Assembly (NCBI GenBank): GCA_024867545.1
Contig: JANFNE010000007.1
Location: 1,426,001-1,490,000 of the forward strand
Origin: Phytopythium helicoides
Lineage: Eukaryota > Oomycota > Peronosporomycetes > Pythiales > Pythiaceae
Length of the DNA stretch: 64,000 nt
Direction of reading: 5' to 3'
Positions within the stretch are counted from its first letter, which is position 1. The number at the start of each line of letters is the position of its first letter. Below are positions 52,236 through 60,713 of the stretch, one piece after another. The translations under genes and the position numbers were made by a program. A model generated the notes under the pieces. The model did no database searches, had not been told where the DNA came from, and saw only the letters and a program-made list of their open reading frames with translations.

Positions 52236-53939
52236 ATGATGTACCTCGCCGCTTTAGCCGCCGTCGCCATCGGTATTGCATCTGTGAAAGCTGCCACGTG
52301 CAACACAACCATCATCGCCTCATTCCTGACCAGCGAAGTTGTCACTACGTGCTCATCGAACGCTGGTTACGACTTCACGTCGCTGACCGCCCCCACGGGT
52401 GCCGAGGTCGCTGCCATGTGTGGTGACTCTGACTGTCTTGCTGCTTTGTCTGCCCTCGAGACCTCGGGCATTGGCGATTGCACGGTCGGCACGTTCTCGA
52501 TCATGACGGAGCTCGTCAATCCCGTCATGTCGACCTGTTATGGCACTATCACCACTACTTCGTCGGACAACAGCGATACGGCCAGCTCAACCACAGGATC
52601 TGGACTAAATTCGGCGATCACCGACTCTAGCTCTGGTTCATCGCTACATTCGACGTCCGCATCAGCTTCCTCGATTGAAGAATCGCTTGCGCCGACGCCA
52701 GTACCTCTGAACACTCCAAGTTCAGCAAGTGCTGGAAATGATGAAGCAAGTACATCTCAAGAAGATGGATCAGCGTTCGAAACTTCGTTGAACTTGCCTG
52801 GGGCTATAGCTGGTATAGTTTTTGGCTGTCTCGCGGCAACTGTTCTTGTTACCGCTCTCTACTTGTGCCGTCAACGCAGTCAGAACAAGAGTTTACTGGC
52901 AAACAGAGGCTCCGCGATGGAGACTAACGAAGATGAACCTCAGTATCAACGTGACTTAACATTTCGATTATCAAGAACTAAATATCAAGAGACAGCAACC
53001 ACGAAGTCAACCGCTGCTTTGTCTTCTCATGGGAAAGATCTTAAACATTGTACACCGTCTGCTGGAACGTGGGACGACTCTGTGATTGTTGCTGCTCGAG
53101 TTCCCTTTGATCGAATCAAGGTTGGCAACATGCTAGGAAAAGGCTCCTATGGCGAGGTGTATCGTGGAAGGTTTCGCAATCAACAAGTTGCCATCAAGCG
53201 TCTTTTGCCAGAGACAAGAAAGAACATGGTGCATATTGAAGTCTTTTTGAAGGAAATCCGGCTGCTGGCTTCTCTGGATCATCCTAATATCGTGCAGTTT
53301 GTTGGTGTTGCTTGGGATTCGCTTTCTGACCTCATGTGCTTGGCAGAGTTCACGGATGGAGGTGATCTTCGATCGCTGCTATTGCATTATGACGCAACGC
53401 GACACACAGAGGGCTTTGACTCCGAGAAAACTACTATTGCACTCGAGGTGGCTCATGCTCTCACATATTTGCATTCGCTTAAACCGATGGTGCTGCATAG
53501 AGACCTCAAGTCACGTAACATCATGCTCACAACTTCATTGCAAGCAAAGCTAACTGACTTTGGAATATCTCGCGCGTGGACGGATCGCACCATGACTGCT
53601 GGCGTCGGATCGATGCTATGGATGGCGCCTGAAGTGATGACAGGGACGCATTATGACGAAAAGGCTGATGTGTTTTCACTTGGTGTGGTGATGTCGGAGC
53701 TTGACACCCACCAGTTGCCATATTCGAACACCAGGGACGCTCAGAACGGCACTCTACTACCAGGAATGGCGGTGTTGCAGTTGGTAGCCGCTGGTCGTCT
53801 TCAAGTCAAGCTATCAGACAAGCTGACAGATTCTATTCACTCCTTGATCGAGCAATGCGTGAGCGTAAAACCCGAAGATCGTCCGACAGCTGCTCAGGTA
53901 TTGTATGAGCTTCAATTGAGCGCGAGGTCGACGAAGTGA
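52236..53939 (+). CDS. Elicitin-domain receptor-like TKL kinase (fusion)
   Basis: 567 residues in one uninterrupted frame. Order: signal peptide (about 1-19, MMYLAALAAVAIGIASVKA); elicitin domain (about 20-102) with six cysteines in the CNTT, CSSN, CGDS, CLAA, CTVG, CYGT contexts; Ser/Thr-rich stalk (about 103-185); one transmembrane helix (about 187-210, GAIAGIVFGCLAATVLVTALYL). The TKL kinase (about 290-565) has GKGSYGEV, VAIKRLL, HRDLKSRN, LTDFG and APE intact. It lies between kinases 2 and 4 in the same orientation and replaces their shared ectodomain module with the elicitin. The elicitin part is about 62/82 identical, counted by eye, to the gene at 60087. Predicted as a surface receptor; since elicitins bind sterols, a lipid or sterol ligand is a reasonable but untested inference. 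An assembly chimera is unlikely because the junction is a normal stalk and both halves diverge from their relatives. Confidence 0.93.
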   Translation: MMYLAALAAVAIGIASVKAATCNTTIIASFLTSEVVTTCSSNAGYDFTSLTAPTGAEVAAMCGDSDCLAALSALETSGIGDCTVGTFSIMTELVNPVMSTCYGTITTTSSDNSDTASSTTGSGLNSAITDSSSGSSLHSTSASASSIEESLAPTPVPLNTPSSASAGNDEASTSQEDGSAFETSLNLPGAIAGIVFGCLAATVLVTALYLCRQRSQNKSLLANRGSAMETNEDEPQYQRDLTFRLSRTKYQETATTKSTAALSSHGKDLKHCTPSAGTWDDSVIVAARVPFDRIKVGNMLGKGSYGEVYRGRFRNQQVAIKRLLPETRKNMVHIEVFLKEIRLLASLDHPNIVQFVGVAWDSLSDLMCLAEFTDGGDLRSLLLHYDATRHTEGFDSEKTTIALEVAHALTYLHSLKPMVLHRDLKSRNIMLTTSLQAKLTDFGISRAWTDRTMTAGVGSMLWMAPEVMTGTHYDEKADVFSLGVVMSELDTHQLPYSNTRDAQNGTLLPGMAVLQLVAAGRLQVKLSDKLTDSIHSLIEQCVSVKPEDRPTAAQVLYELQLSARSTK

Positions 53940-54320
53940 AATATCATCCAAGCAAGCTGCCGACGCTGACGCGCCTTCTATTCGTAAGTTGAGAGGTAAG
54001 CAAGCTCAGTGAACATGAACCGGAAAGGTGCATATTCCAGTCCCCTTCTAATCAACTGAACTCGAAGTGTGCTCTTCATGCCTTTGTCACTTTGAAGTGA
54101 CCAAGGGACGCTTGAAGTGATGGCTTCGCTCGCAAAGACAGGTTGGGTTTCTGAACCTCTAACTGGTCGTTTCAGGCATAGAGCCCAGTTCGTTGGGTGT
54201 GCGTATCTACCTCGACACTGTTTTTATGATACCCAAAAGGAGTGTCTTTAGATCAGCGGACATTTCGGGATTTGAGACGTTAGGGCGTCGACAAACTTTT
54301 CGAACACTGCGACGCTCGAA
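53940..54320. other. Intergenic region, kinases 3-4
   Basis: Searched for a missing signal-peptide exon for the next gene. None was found: no hydrophobic frame with a donor site, and an in-frame stop (TGA at 54273) lies 48 bases before the ATG. Confidence 0.45.
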
Positions 54321-55928
54321 ATGGCGAGCAACAACGGATCGGACGACATCGAATTCCCCGCCGATAATCCCGTTGTCCCGACACCAGAACCAAACGTGGA
54401 TACGTCGACGACAACAACGACTACACCTTCAACAGCAACAAACTCGCCTGGCGAGACTACCACTGCACCAGATACAACTGCCGCAGCATCAACTGATTCA
54501 ACTGAAGTCAGCGTCGTGCACTACAATTCTTCGACATTGCCACCAAGCATTGACGAGAGCGATCTCAATGGAGCTACGCTGCTGTGGGTCGAGGTCACCA
54601 AGACCACGAATGCAGACGGAACTGTTACCTACAGCTATGTGGTTGTCACCAAGACAGGCGATGTGATTCAGACGTTCAACGAAACTGATAAAGCAGTGGC
54701 CGAATCGGGATCTGGCTCAACTTCATTGATCGCGGATGGATCGAGTTCGCCATCTGGGCTGTCGTCGAGTGCGCTCATTGCAATTATTGCTAGCGTACTC
54801 GTTGTGCTAATTCTTCTCATCGGGGGTTTTATACTTCGACGGCGTCGTCGGCCTCAAGACTCCCATTTGACTGGATATGTTGGTCTCCAGACTCCTTCGT
54901 CAGAGCAGCAATACCCCATTCGAAACAGCAAGAGCAACTCTTTGGGACAAATCTTGAGTCAGGACATGACGAAGTCGTCAAAGACTACCACAGGACACTC
55001 TTCTCATCGCTCCGACTCGGAGCGCTCTCGACCACGTCGATCTGGTAGTCTCTGGGAAGATGAAGCGATTATAGCTGCTCGTATACCTTTTGATCGCGTC
55101 CACATTGGAGATCTACTTGGCCAAGGAGCGTTTGGCGAAGTGTATCGCGGAGAGTTCCGTGAGCAAGATGTTGCCATCAAGCGCCTACTGCCGCAAACAC
55201 GAAAAAATATGACCCAAATCGAAGCCTTCCTTGCCGAGATCAAGCTTCTGGCCTCCATGGAGCACCCAAGCATTGTTCAGTTTGTTGGTGTGGCGTGGGA
55301 TTCGCTTAGCGACCTTATGTGCTTGACAGAGTTCATGTCTGGCGGCGACCTTCGCACCCTGCTTATTGAATACCAAGAGGCCGAATACCCAACTGGGTTT
55401 GATGAGTCGAAGGTGCATATTGCTCTCCAAGTGACACACGGACTCACATACCTCCACTCGCTCAGTCCAATTGTGCTTCATCGAGATCTGAAGTCAAGAA
55501 ATATATTGTTGAGCGACACGCTGCAAGCCAAGCTAACCGACTTTGGTGTCAGTCGCGAAAGCTCAGACCGCACGATGACTGCAGGAGTAGGATCCATCTT
55601 GTGGATGGCCCCAGAAGTCATGATGGGCATGCGATACGACGAAAAAGCCGACGTATTCTCGTTGGGAGTTGTCATGTCGGAGCTTGACACGCACCAACTG
55701 CCGTACGCGCACGCAAGAGACAGCCAGACTGGAGCGCCATTGGGAGATATGGCGCTGCTGCAGCTTGTGTCGACTTGCAGATTGACTATTCAGCTTTCCG
55801 ACAGGATTCAACCGCGCCTGCGGCACTTGATCACTGCCTGTGTAAGTCCTGATCCTCGCCAGCGTCCAACTGCTGCACAAGCACTGCATGAGCTACAGTT
55901 AGCACAACAATCGATGCGAAGGCATTGA
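54321..55928 (+). CDS. Receptor-like TKL protein kinase 4, lacking a visible signal peptide
   Basis: 535 residues. A short Thr-rich stalk leads to the family's extracellular module (YNSSTLPPSI, then VEVTKTTNADGTVTYSYVVV, about 66-116). A transmembrane helix (about 149-172, ending RRRRR) and a full kinase domain follow, with GQGAFGEV, VAIKRLL, HRDLKSRN, DFG and APE. The N-terminus (MASNNGSDDIEFPADNP) is hydrophilic and has no signal peptide, unlike its relatives. Either the transmembrane helix acts as a signal anchor, an upstream exon is missing, or the 5' end was lost in duplication. The catalytic part looks functional. Confidence 0.88.
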   Translation: MASNNGSDDIEFPADNPVVPTPEPNVDTSTTTTTTPSTATNSPGETTTAPDTTAAASTDSTEVSVVHYNSSTLPPSIDESDLNGATLLWVEVTKTTNADGTVTYSYVVVTKTGDVIQTFNETDKAVAESGSGSTSLIADGSSSPSGLSSSALIAIIASVLVVLILLIGGFILRRRRRPQDSHLTGYVGLQTPSSEQQYPIRNSKSNSLGQILSQDMTKSSKTTTGHSSHRSDSERSRPRRSGSLWEDEAIIAARIPFDRVHIGDLLGQGAFGEVYRGEFREQDVAIKRLLPQTRKNMTQIEAFLAEIKLLASMEHPSIVQFVGVAWDSLSDLMCLTEFMSGGDLRTLLIEYQEAEYPTGFDESKVHIALQVTHGLTYLHSLSPIVLHRDLKSRNILLSDTLQAKLTDFGVSRESSDRTMTAGVGSILWMAPEVMMGMRYDEKADVFSLGVVMSELDTHQLPYAHARDSQTGAPLGDMALLQLVSTCRLTIQLSDRIQPRLRHLITACVSPDPRQRPTAAQALHELQLAQQSMRRH

Positions 55929-56061
55929 ATGCTTTTGATTCAAAGAACTGTTATGCTGATAAATCATGCAAGACCATGTTCATGCGTCTAGTTCATCTCT
56001 TGCCAATCTCGTTTTCACTCGAAGCTCTACGCAAAACAAATAAGCAATAGAGCACCACAAC

Positions 56062-56922
56062 TTAGTGGAGAACAGCCATAATTGTGGCTACAGCAGCAGA
56101 GCCGATGAGAGCAGTTGTGGTGGAGAGGCTGGACGCAGCGCTACTTCCCGAAGCCGAGGCCGACTTGGATGCCGACGCTGAGCTTGACGAAGTGGTGGAT
56201 CCCGACGATGACGCATCACGGGAAACCGTCTCAATCGCATCGGATGAGTCGCTGGCGCTGTCCGAGTCACCAACGCTCACATCCGAGCCGCTGCTGCCCG
56301 ACGAGGACGACGCACTGAAGGAGAAAAATGCTTCGTCTCCAATCGAGGCATCGCTGTCAAGGCTTCCCGAAGAGAAGCTATCGAAGTCAAAGTCCTCGTC
56401 AGCGTCCCCATCAGATCCGTCAGATCCGGTCGCAGAGGATCCAGTCGCGGAAGAACCGGTTGCAGAGGAACCGGCAGACGAGTACGCGGTTGCCGACGAG
56501 TCAGCACCAATATCGGATGCGTCCGTGTCAAACGAGTCATCAACATCCGTTGAATCGTCGTTGAACGTGTCATCAGTGCTGCTGCCGCTCGCCTGGGTCG
56601 AGGCTGATCCCGCGCAGTAAGCGACCACGGGGTTGACCAGGGCCGACTGGAGCGAGACGGAGCCGGTCGTGCAGTCACCAAGTTCGTTGAGCGCCTCGAG
56701 GACCGACTGGCATGCCGTGCTCGAGCACATGGCAGCAATTTCGTCGCTCGAGGGAGCAACAAGCGAAGAGAACGAGTAGCCCGAGTCAGATGAGCACTGC
56801 GATGCGTCACTCGACGTGACGGCAATCGACAGCGAGCTGGTATCACAAACATCGGCGCGAGCCAAGTCGGCAAAGGCGAGAGCAGCCGTAGCAGCAAAAC
56901 CCGTCAAGAGCTGGAGCTTCAT
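56062..56922 (-). CDS. Elicitin-like protein with long Ser/Asp-rich tail (2)
   Basis: 286 residues from the first ATG at 56922 (signal peptide MKLQLLTGFAATAALAFADLARA). The elicitin domain, about 24-105, has six cysteines. The tail is an unusually long Ser/Asp/Thr-rich region with SSATG tandem units and acidic DSDASD stretches, ending in a hydrophobic segment (TTALIGSAAVATIMAVLH) typical of GPI attachment. Closest in the window to the elicitin at 58200-58901 (shared CSSDSGYSFSSL and CQSxLEA blocks). Likely wall- or membrane-anchored. Confidence 0.9.
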   Translation of the reverse strand: MKLQLLTGFAATAALAFADLARADVCDTSSLSIAVTSSDASQCSSDSGYSFSSLVAPSSDEIAAMCSSTACQSVLEALNELGDCTTGSVSLQSALVNPVVAYCAGSASTQASGSSTDDTFNDDSTDVDDSFDTDASDIGADSSATAYSSAGSSATGSSATGSSATGSDGSDGDADEDFDFDSFSSGSLDSDASIGDEAFFSFSASSSSGSSGSDVSVGDSDSASDSSDAIETVSRDASSSGSTTSSSSASASKSASASGSSAASSLSTTTALIGSAAVATIMAVLH

Positions 56923-57415
56923 GGCTGATGAAAATGTTCTGGTTGAGAAATATCGAGCGAGTGACAACTTCGGAGGTCGCTTGCGAGTTGGAGAATGGCA
57001 AGAGAGAGAGAGAGAGACGACACGAAGCAGTCACTGACCGCCGCTCAAGCGTGTGCTCATTGTGTGCCTCGGATCCGGATGGCCGCTCGGTGAGACGACG
57101 CGCAGCGTTGCAGAGACATTGTGACTCGCGCCGTGCATGAATGATTTGGAGATTTTGGATCCTTTGAAAACCGATAACATGAATCAAATGTTTCTCAATT
57201 CTTGAATGTAGTGTCTGCAAGCTCTTTCAATTGCATTAAAACGCTAACAGATTGTCTTATGAATACATATATAGTTTAGATATGATGGCATATGATGTAG
57301 CGTAAATGGTGCTATATATTGCCGCATCAAGGAAGTTCAGGAGCGCAAACCGACAATCTACAGACAGCAAAACGCACATCCCTGACGGTGCAAGGCCACC
57401 TGCAGCCGCCGGTGT
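56923..57415. other. Intergenic region
   Basis: Includes a short (GA)n run near 57001-57016 and AT-rich sequence around 57230-57330. No gene recognised. Confidence 0.4.
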
Positions 57416-57904
57416 TCATGAGTAGAACGCAGTGGTGTCGCTGAAGTATGTTCGAGGACCGAGCAAGAAAGATGGAGTTTTCCTATTTGTGCTTGATGTT
57501 GTTGGTAGTGGAGACTTTTGATCGTGTATGACTCGCCAATCGACAGTCGGATTGACAGCCTCGGTGACGCAATGGGACAACTTCTGCACAAAAGGTTCGT
57601 TGCCAACAAAACTTGTGGCTTGCGCGCCGTTCTGCCGCAGCAGAAGGCAAGCAGCGTCGAATCGCGGATTCACTAGTCTCGGAGATTTTGTGCAACATAC
57701 CGCGAGGATTCGTGGTGCGAAAGCAGGACTGACATCACACAGCGCTTGCGTGACAATGTTTTGAAGCAACATGTCAAACATGGCGAGTTAACAGCACGGG
57801 CAAACGCGAACGAAGTTGGCGTTGAGTCCTATCTGCGCCGCGTGCTTCTGCACGAGTTCGTCACTCTTGAATGCCTCCACCTTCCAGTTCCAAATTACCT
57901 GCAC
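57416..57904 (-). pseudogene. Decayed gene, possibly a class-3 lipase relative
   Basis: On the minus strand one frame reads VQVIWNWKVEAFKSDELVQKHAAQIGL (given in part), then a stop (TAA near 57786-57788). It continues FDMLLQNIVTQALCDVSPAF, a segment with SPRLVNPRFDAA, and DWRVIHDQKSPLP before ending. The last two resemble the GSPRVGNxxFA and RVVxxxDxVPxLP blocks of class-3 lipases, but glycine and aspartate positions differ and no active-site serine motif survives. The composition looks like an old coding sequence; the family assignment is tentative. Confidence 0.4.
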
Positions 57905-58199
57905 CTTCAACAAGATACTGCAGCATCGACGACAATGGACCGCGAAGCTGCGCAGAGAAGGCACTTCAGTGAAGATTGAAGAGCGCTTTGGTCATGAATC
58001 AATGAATGCAAGCCATTCTGTCATGGTAAAGCGTCTTGGGATATTGTAGTACAGCTGCGATAAAAGCTTACAAAGTGAACGAGTAGAGAGTCACTTGCAC
58101 GCAGGCGCGGCATCCAATTCTTTCTCAGATGCTCGGCACCGTCTTACACGCTTATACTAGCAAAACGAGAGACAACGACAGAACTCTAGAGCCCTCCAC
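57905..58199. other. Intergenic region
   Basis: Downstream of the elicitin gene at 58200. May include more of the decayed gene at 57416-57904, but no alignment could be made. Confidence 0.35.
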
Positions 58200-58901
58200 T
58201 TACACGAAGAGCGCGAGCACCGTGGCGGCGACAGCCGACCCGAGCACCGCCGAGGTCGACGAGAGCGTGATGGCGGCACTGCTGCCCGACGCAGCTGCGG
58301 TGTCCGATCCCGCGGACGAGGCCGACTCCTCAGTGTCCTCCGAAGCCGACGAGCCGGCGCTGGTAGGCTCCGGCGTCTCGACCGTGAAGTCGCTGCCCGA
58401 GTCCGAGTCACCGACGTCGACGTCCGTGTCCTCGCTCGCAGACGACGTCGTGTTGGTCACGGGCTCAACGATCTCGTCGTCAGCGCTGGCGCTGTCGTCA
58501 ACAGGAGCAACGGTGCCCGCTTCATCGTCGTCGATGGAGGCCGAGCTGTTCTCAGACTCGGAGCCGCTGGAGCTGCTGAGCGAGGCACAGTAGGAGACGA
58601 CGGTGTCGATGAGGTCCGTCTGGATCGAGAAGGTGCCGACCGTGCAATTGCCCAGATCAAGCGCCTCCGCGGCCTCGAGCGCCGACTGGCACGCCGTGCT
58701 CGTGCACATGAGGTCCATCTCGGCAGTGGTGGGCGACGTGAGCGACGAGAACGAGTAGCCCGAGTCGGACGCGCACTGGGTCACGTCACTGTCGGCTACG
58801 AGCGTCGCGAGCGTGGCGGTGTCGCACGCAGCGGCGTGCACCGAGGAGGAGAAGGCGAGGACGGCAGCAGCCGCGAACGCAGTGGTGGCGAAGAAGTTCA
58901 T
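58200..58901 (-). CDS. Elicitin-like protein with acidic Ser-rich tail (3)
   Basis: 233 residues from the ATG at 58901 (signal peptide MNFFATTAFAAAAVLAFSSS). The frame is open upstream, but the only ATG followed by a signal peptide is this one. The elicitin domain spans about 24-108 with six cysteines, followed by a Ser/Asp/Glu/Thr-rich stalk and a hydrophobic C-terminus (LGSAVAATVLALFV), suggesting GPI anchoring. Similar to the gene at 56062-56922 and probably a local duplicate. An initiator-like string (gcatttcggaatcc on the minus strand) lies near 58966-58979. Confidence 0.88.
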   Translation of the reverse strand: MNFFATTAFAAAAVLAFSSSVHAAACDTATLATLVADSDVTQCASDSGYSFSSLTSPTTAEMDLMCTSTACQSALEAAEALDLGNCTVGTFSIQTDLIDTVVSYCASLSSSSGSESENSSASIDDDEAGTVAPVDDSASADDEIVEPVTNTTSSASEDTDVDVGDSDSGSDFTVETPEPTSAGSSASEDTEESASSAGSDTAAASGSSAAITLSSTSAVLGSAVAATVLALFV

Positions 58902-58979
58902 CGTTGGTGTCCGGGAGGTGGAGGGGGTGAGGTACCAGCTGCAGGCTTCAGCGGTTGGGCGAGGATTCCGAAATGCAGC

Positions 58980-60086
58980 AGCTTCTGGCCAAGCAGTTGG
59001 TGCTGTCGTAGAGGAGATGTCCACGGAAGTAGCTGTGCAATCGCAGGCGGCTGCTGGATGCCCTGGGCACCGCGCGAAGGTAACGAACTCGGCCGTGTAC
59101 AGTAGAGGCAGCACCACCACTTGAGACTCGCGCGGGCTATGGCATGGTCGCAGTTCAAGCTCGAGGAAGAGAAGGACCGGCGCGTTGGACAGGTGGATCT
59201 GGTGCGAACGAAACGTCAGTGCCAAAACCTCTATCAGTGAATGTAATGTGCATATTTTGTTAACTAAATATAATATAAACTTATTATGAATAACCTTTTT
59301 CAAATGATACATTGATCTTGACGTATTGAAGGGGCATGTGCCTTTTGGGGAGGGGCTTTTCTTCCGCCGGCGGTGCTGGTTAACTTTTTGCTGCTGAATA
59401 TATAAGTAGCTCATTTTTCCTTGACTTCTGTATGTCGTGTCTCACATAGCCAGTGAGACTTTACGCTATATCAGTATATGGATGCTCTGGCGCGACTCGC
59501 CTGTCCACCAAGCGCAAGTGCCCGCGGGCGTTCGGAAAGAAGGACCAGAGCCCTCATGGACCTCCCACTGCGTGCGGCACCAGTGCGTGTGGTCCACGAT
59601 TTGAGCTTCTTTCTTCCGACCAGCTACGGCGTCGACCGCGATGGCGTCGGAACGAGTCCACGTTAGCCTCGAATGACCGTCCGAAGTGCGTCACTGACAC
59701 ATGACTCACGGCTCCACGATTCGTGGTGCTGTGTGTGACCTGCATGTGCAAACAGTTATAGAATGTGGCTTGCATACACTGCGGCGTCACTGACAATGTC
59801 ATTGAGGGCTCGTAGTGACGAGCTCAACTAATGCAAAAGTTCGACGCGTACTGAGTTGATGAGATACCATTCCGGCCAAGTCACGTGGTGATGATGGAGC
59901 GGCGTATCCTCTTGGTTGTCAGCTACTTCGGCAAGATCGCAACATGAACATGATATGTTTGGGGTTTTGGCGTGTATTAGTACGTAATAATCAACTAGCA
60001 GCTTGAGCGAGCGAATCATCAAGCAGATCTGTAGTTCCCAGCAAGCTTGGGTCTCGACACGCGGCTGTCAACTAGAAGCAGCACAT
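58980..60086. other. Intergenic region with an orphan promoter-like site
   Basis: No gene recognised. A TATA-like string and a strong initiator match lie at 59397-59425 on the plus strand with no gene downstream. Confidence 0.4.
59397..59425 (+). promoter_or_regulatory. Orphan TATA/initiator-like site
   Basis: tatataag is followed four bases later by GCTCATTTTTCCTTGAC, which fits the first half of the oomycete initiator perfectly. The downstream frame at 59453-59704 has no recognisable product, so this may drive a non-coding RNA or be the remnant of a lost gene. Confidence 0.35.
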
Positions 60087-60656
60087 TTAAGCGTTGATGG
60101 CGGCAACGAGGAGCACCGAGCCGACAAGGGCCGAGGCGACCGTGATGGCGGCACCGCTGCTCGAGGCAGAAGCAGAGACCGAGCCGCTGGCCGAGGCCGA
60201 AGCCGAAGCAGCCGACGGGGCGGCAGCGCTGCCCGACGAGGAAGCAGCCGGGGCCTGGGTCTCGACGGTGTTGTCCGAGCCCGAGGCCGACGAGGTGCCG
60301 ACGGTCGTGGTCGTGGCGCTGCTGCCCGAGCCAGTCGCGGAAGTGTCGTTGCAGGACGACACGATGGGGTCAACGAGGTCCGTCATGATCGAGAACGAGC
60401 CGACCGTGCAGTCGCCAAGGCCCGAGGCCTCAAGGGCCGAGAGGGCAGCAAGGCAGGACGCGTCACCGCACATGGCCGTAACCTCAGCGGCAGTGGGGGC
60501 GGTCAGCGACGTGAAGTCGTAGCCCGAGTCCGTCGAGCACGCGGTGACGTCGTCGCTGGTCAGGAGCGAGGCGATGATGGTCGTGTTGCACGTGGTCTGG
60601 GCGTTGACCGTGGCGACGGCGGCGGCGGCGAGGGTGGCGATGGCGGCGAACTGCAT
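60087..60656 (-). CDS. Elicitin-like protein with Ser/Ala-rich GPI-type tail (4)
   Basis: 189 residues. Signal peptide MQFAAIATLAAAAVATVNA, an elicitin domain at about 20-104 with six cysteines (CNTT, CSTD, CGDA, CLAA, CTVG, CNDT), an Ala/Ser-rich stalk, and a hydrophobic end (ITVASALVGSVLLVAAINA) consistent with GPI attachment. Its elicitin domain is much closer to that of the receptor kinase at 52236 than to the other three elicitins here, marking it as the likely sister or donor sequence. A near-perfect initiator lies at 60698-60713. Confidence 0.92.
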   Translation of the reverse strand: MQFAAIATLAAAAVATVNAQTTCNTTIIASLLTSDDVTACSTDSGYDFTSLTAPTAAEVTAMCGDASCLAALSALEASGLGDCTVGSFSIMTDLVDPIVSSCNDTSATGSGSSATTTTVGTSSASGSDNTVETQAPAASSSGSAAAPSAASASASASGSVSASASSSGAAITVASALVGSVLLVAAINA

Positions 60657-60697
60657 CTTGGTGAAGGTGGTTGGGGAGGCGGTACCTGCTTGCTGGT

Positions 60698-60713
60698 GAA
60701 TTGCAAAGTGAGC
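60698..60713 (-). promoter_or_regulatory. Oomycete Inr/FPR-like core promoter of elicitin 4
   Basis: On the minus strand GCTCACTTTGCAATTC, 42 bases before the ATG, differs from the initiator plus FPR consensus at about two positions. It is close to the motif of the transporter genes. Confidence 0.65.

Noticed and set aside
60094..60522. Plus-strand frame opposite elicitin 4
   Set aside because: Ala/Glu-rich shadow of the elicitin gene, which has a signal peptide, six cysteines and a promoter motif on the other strand.
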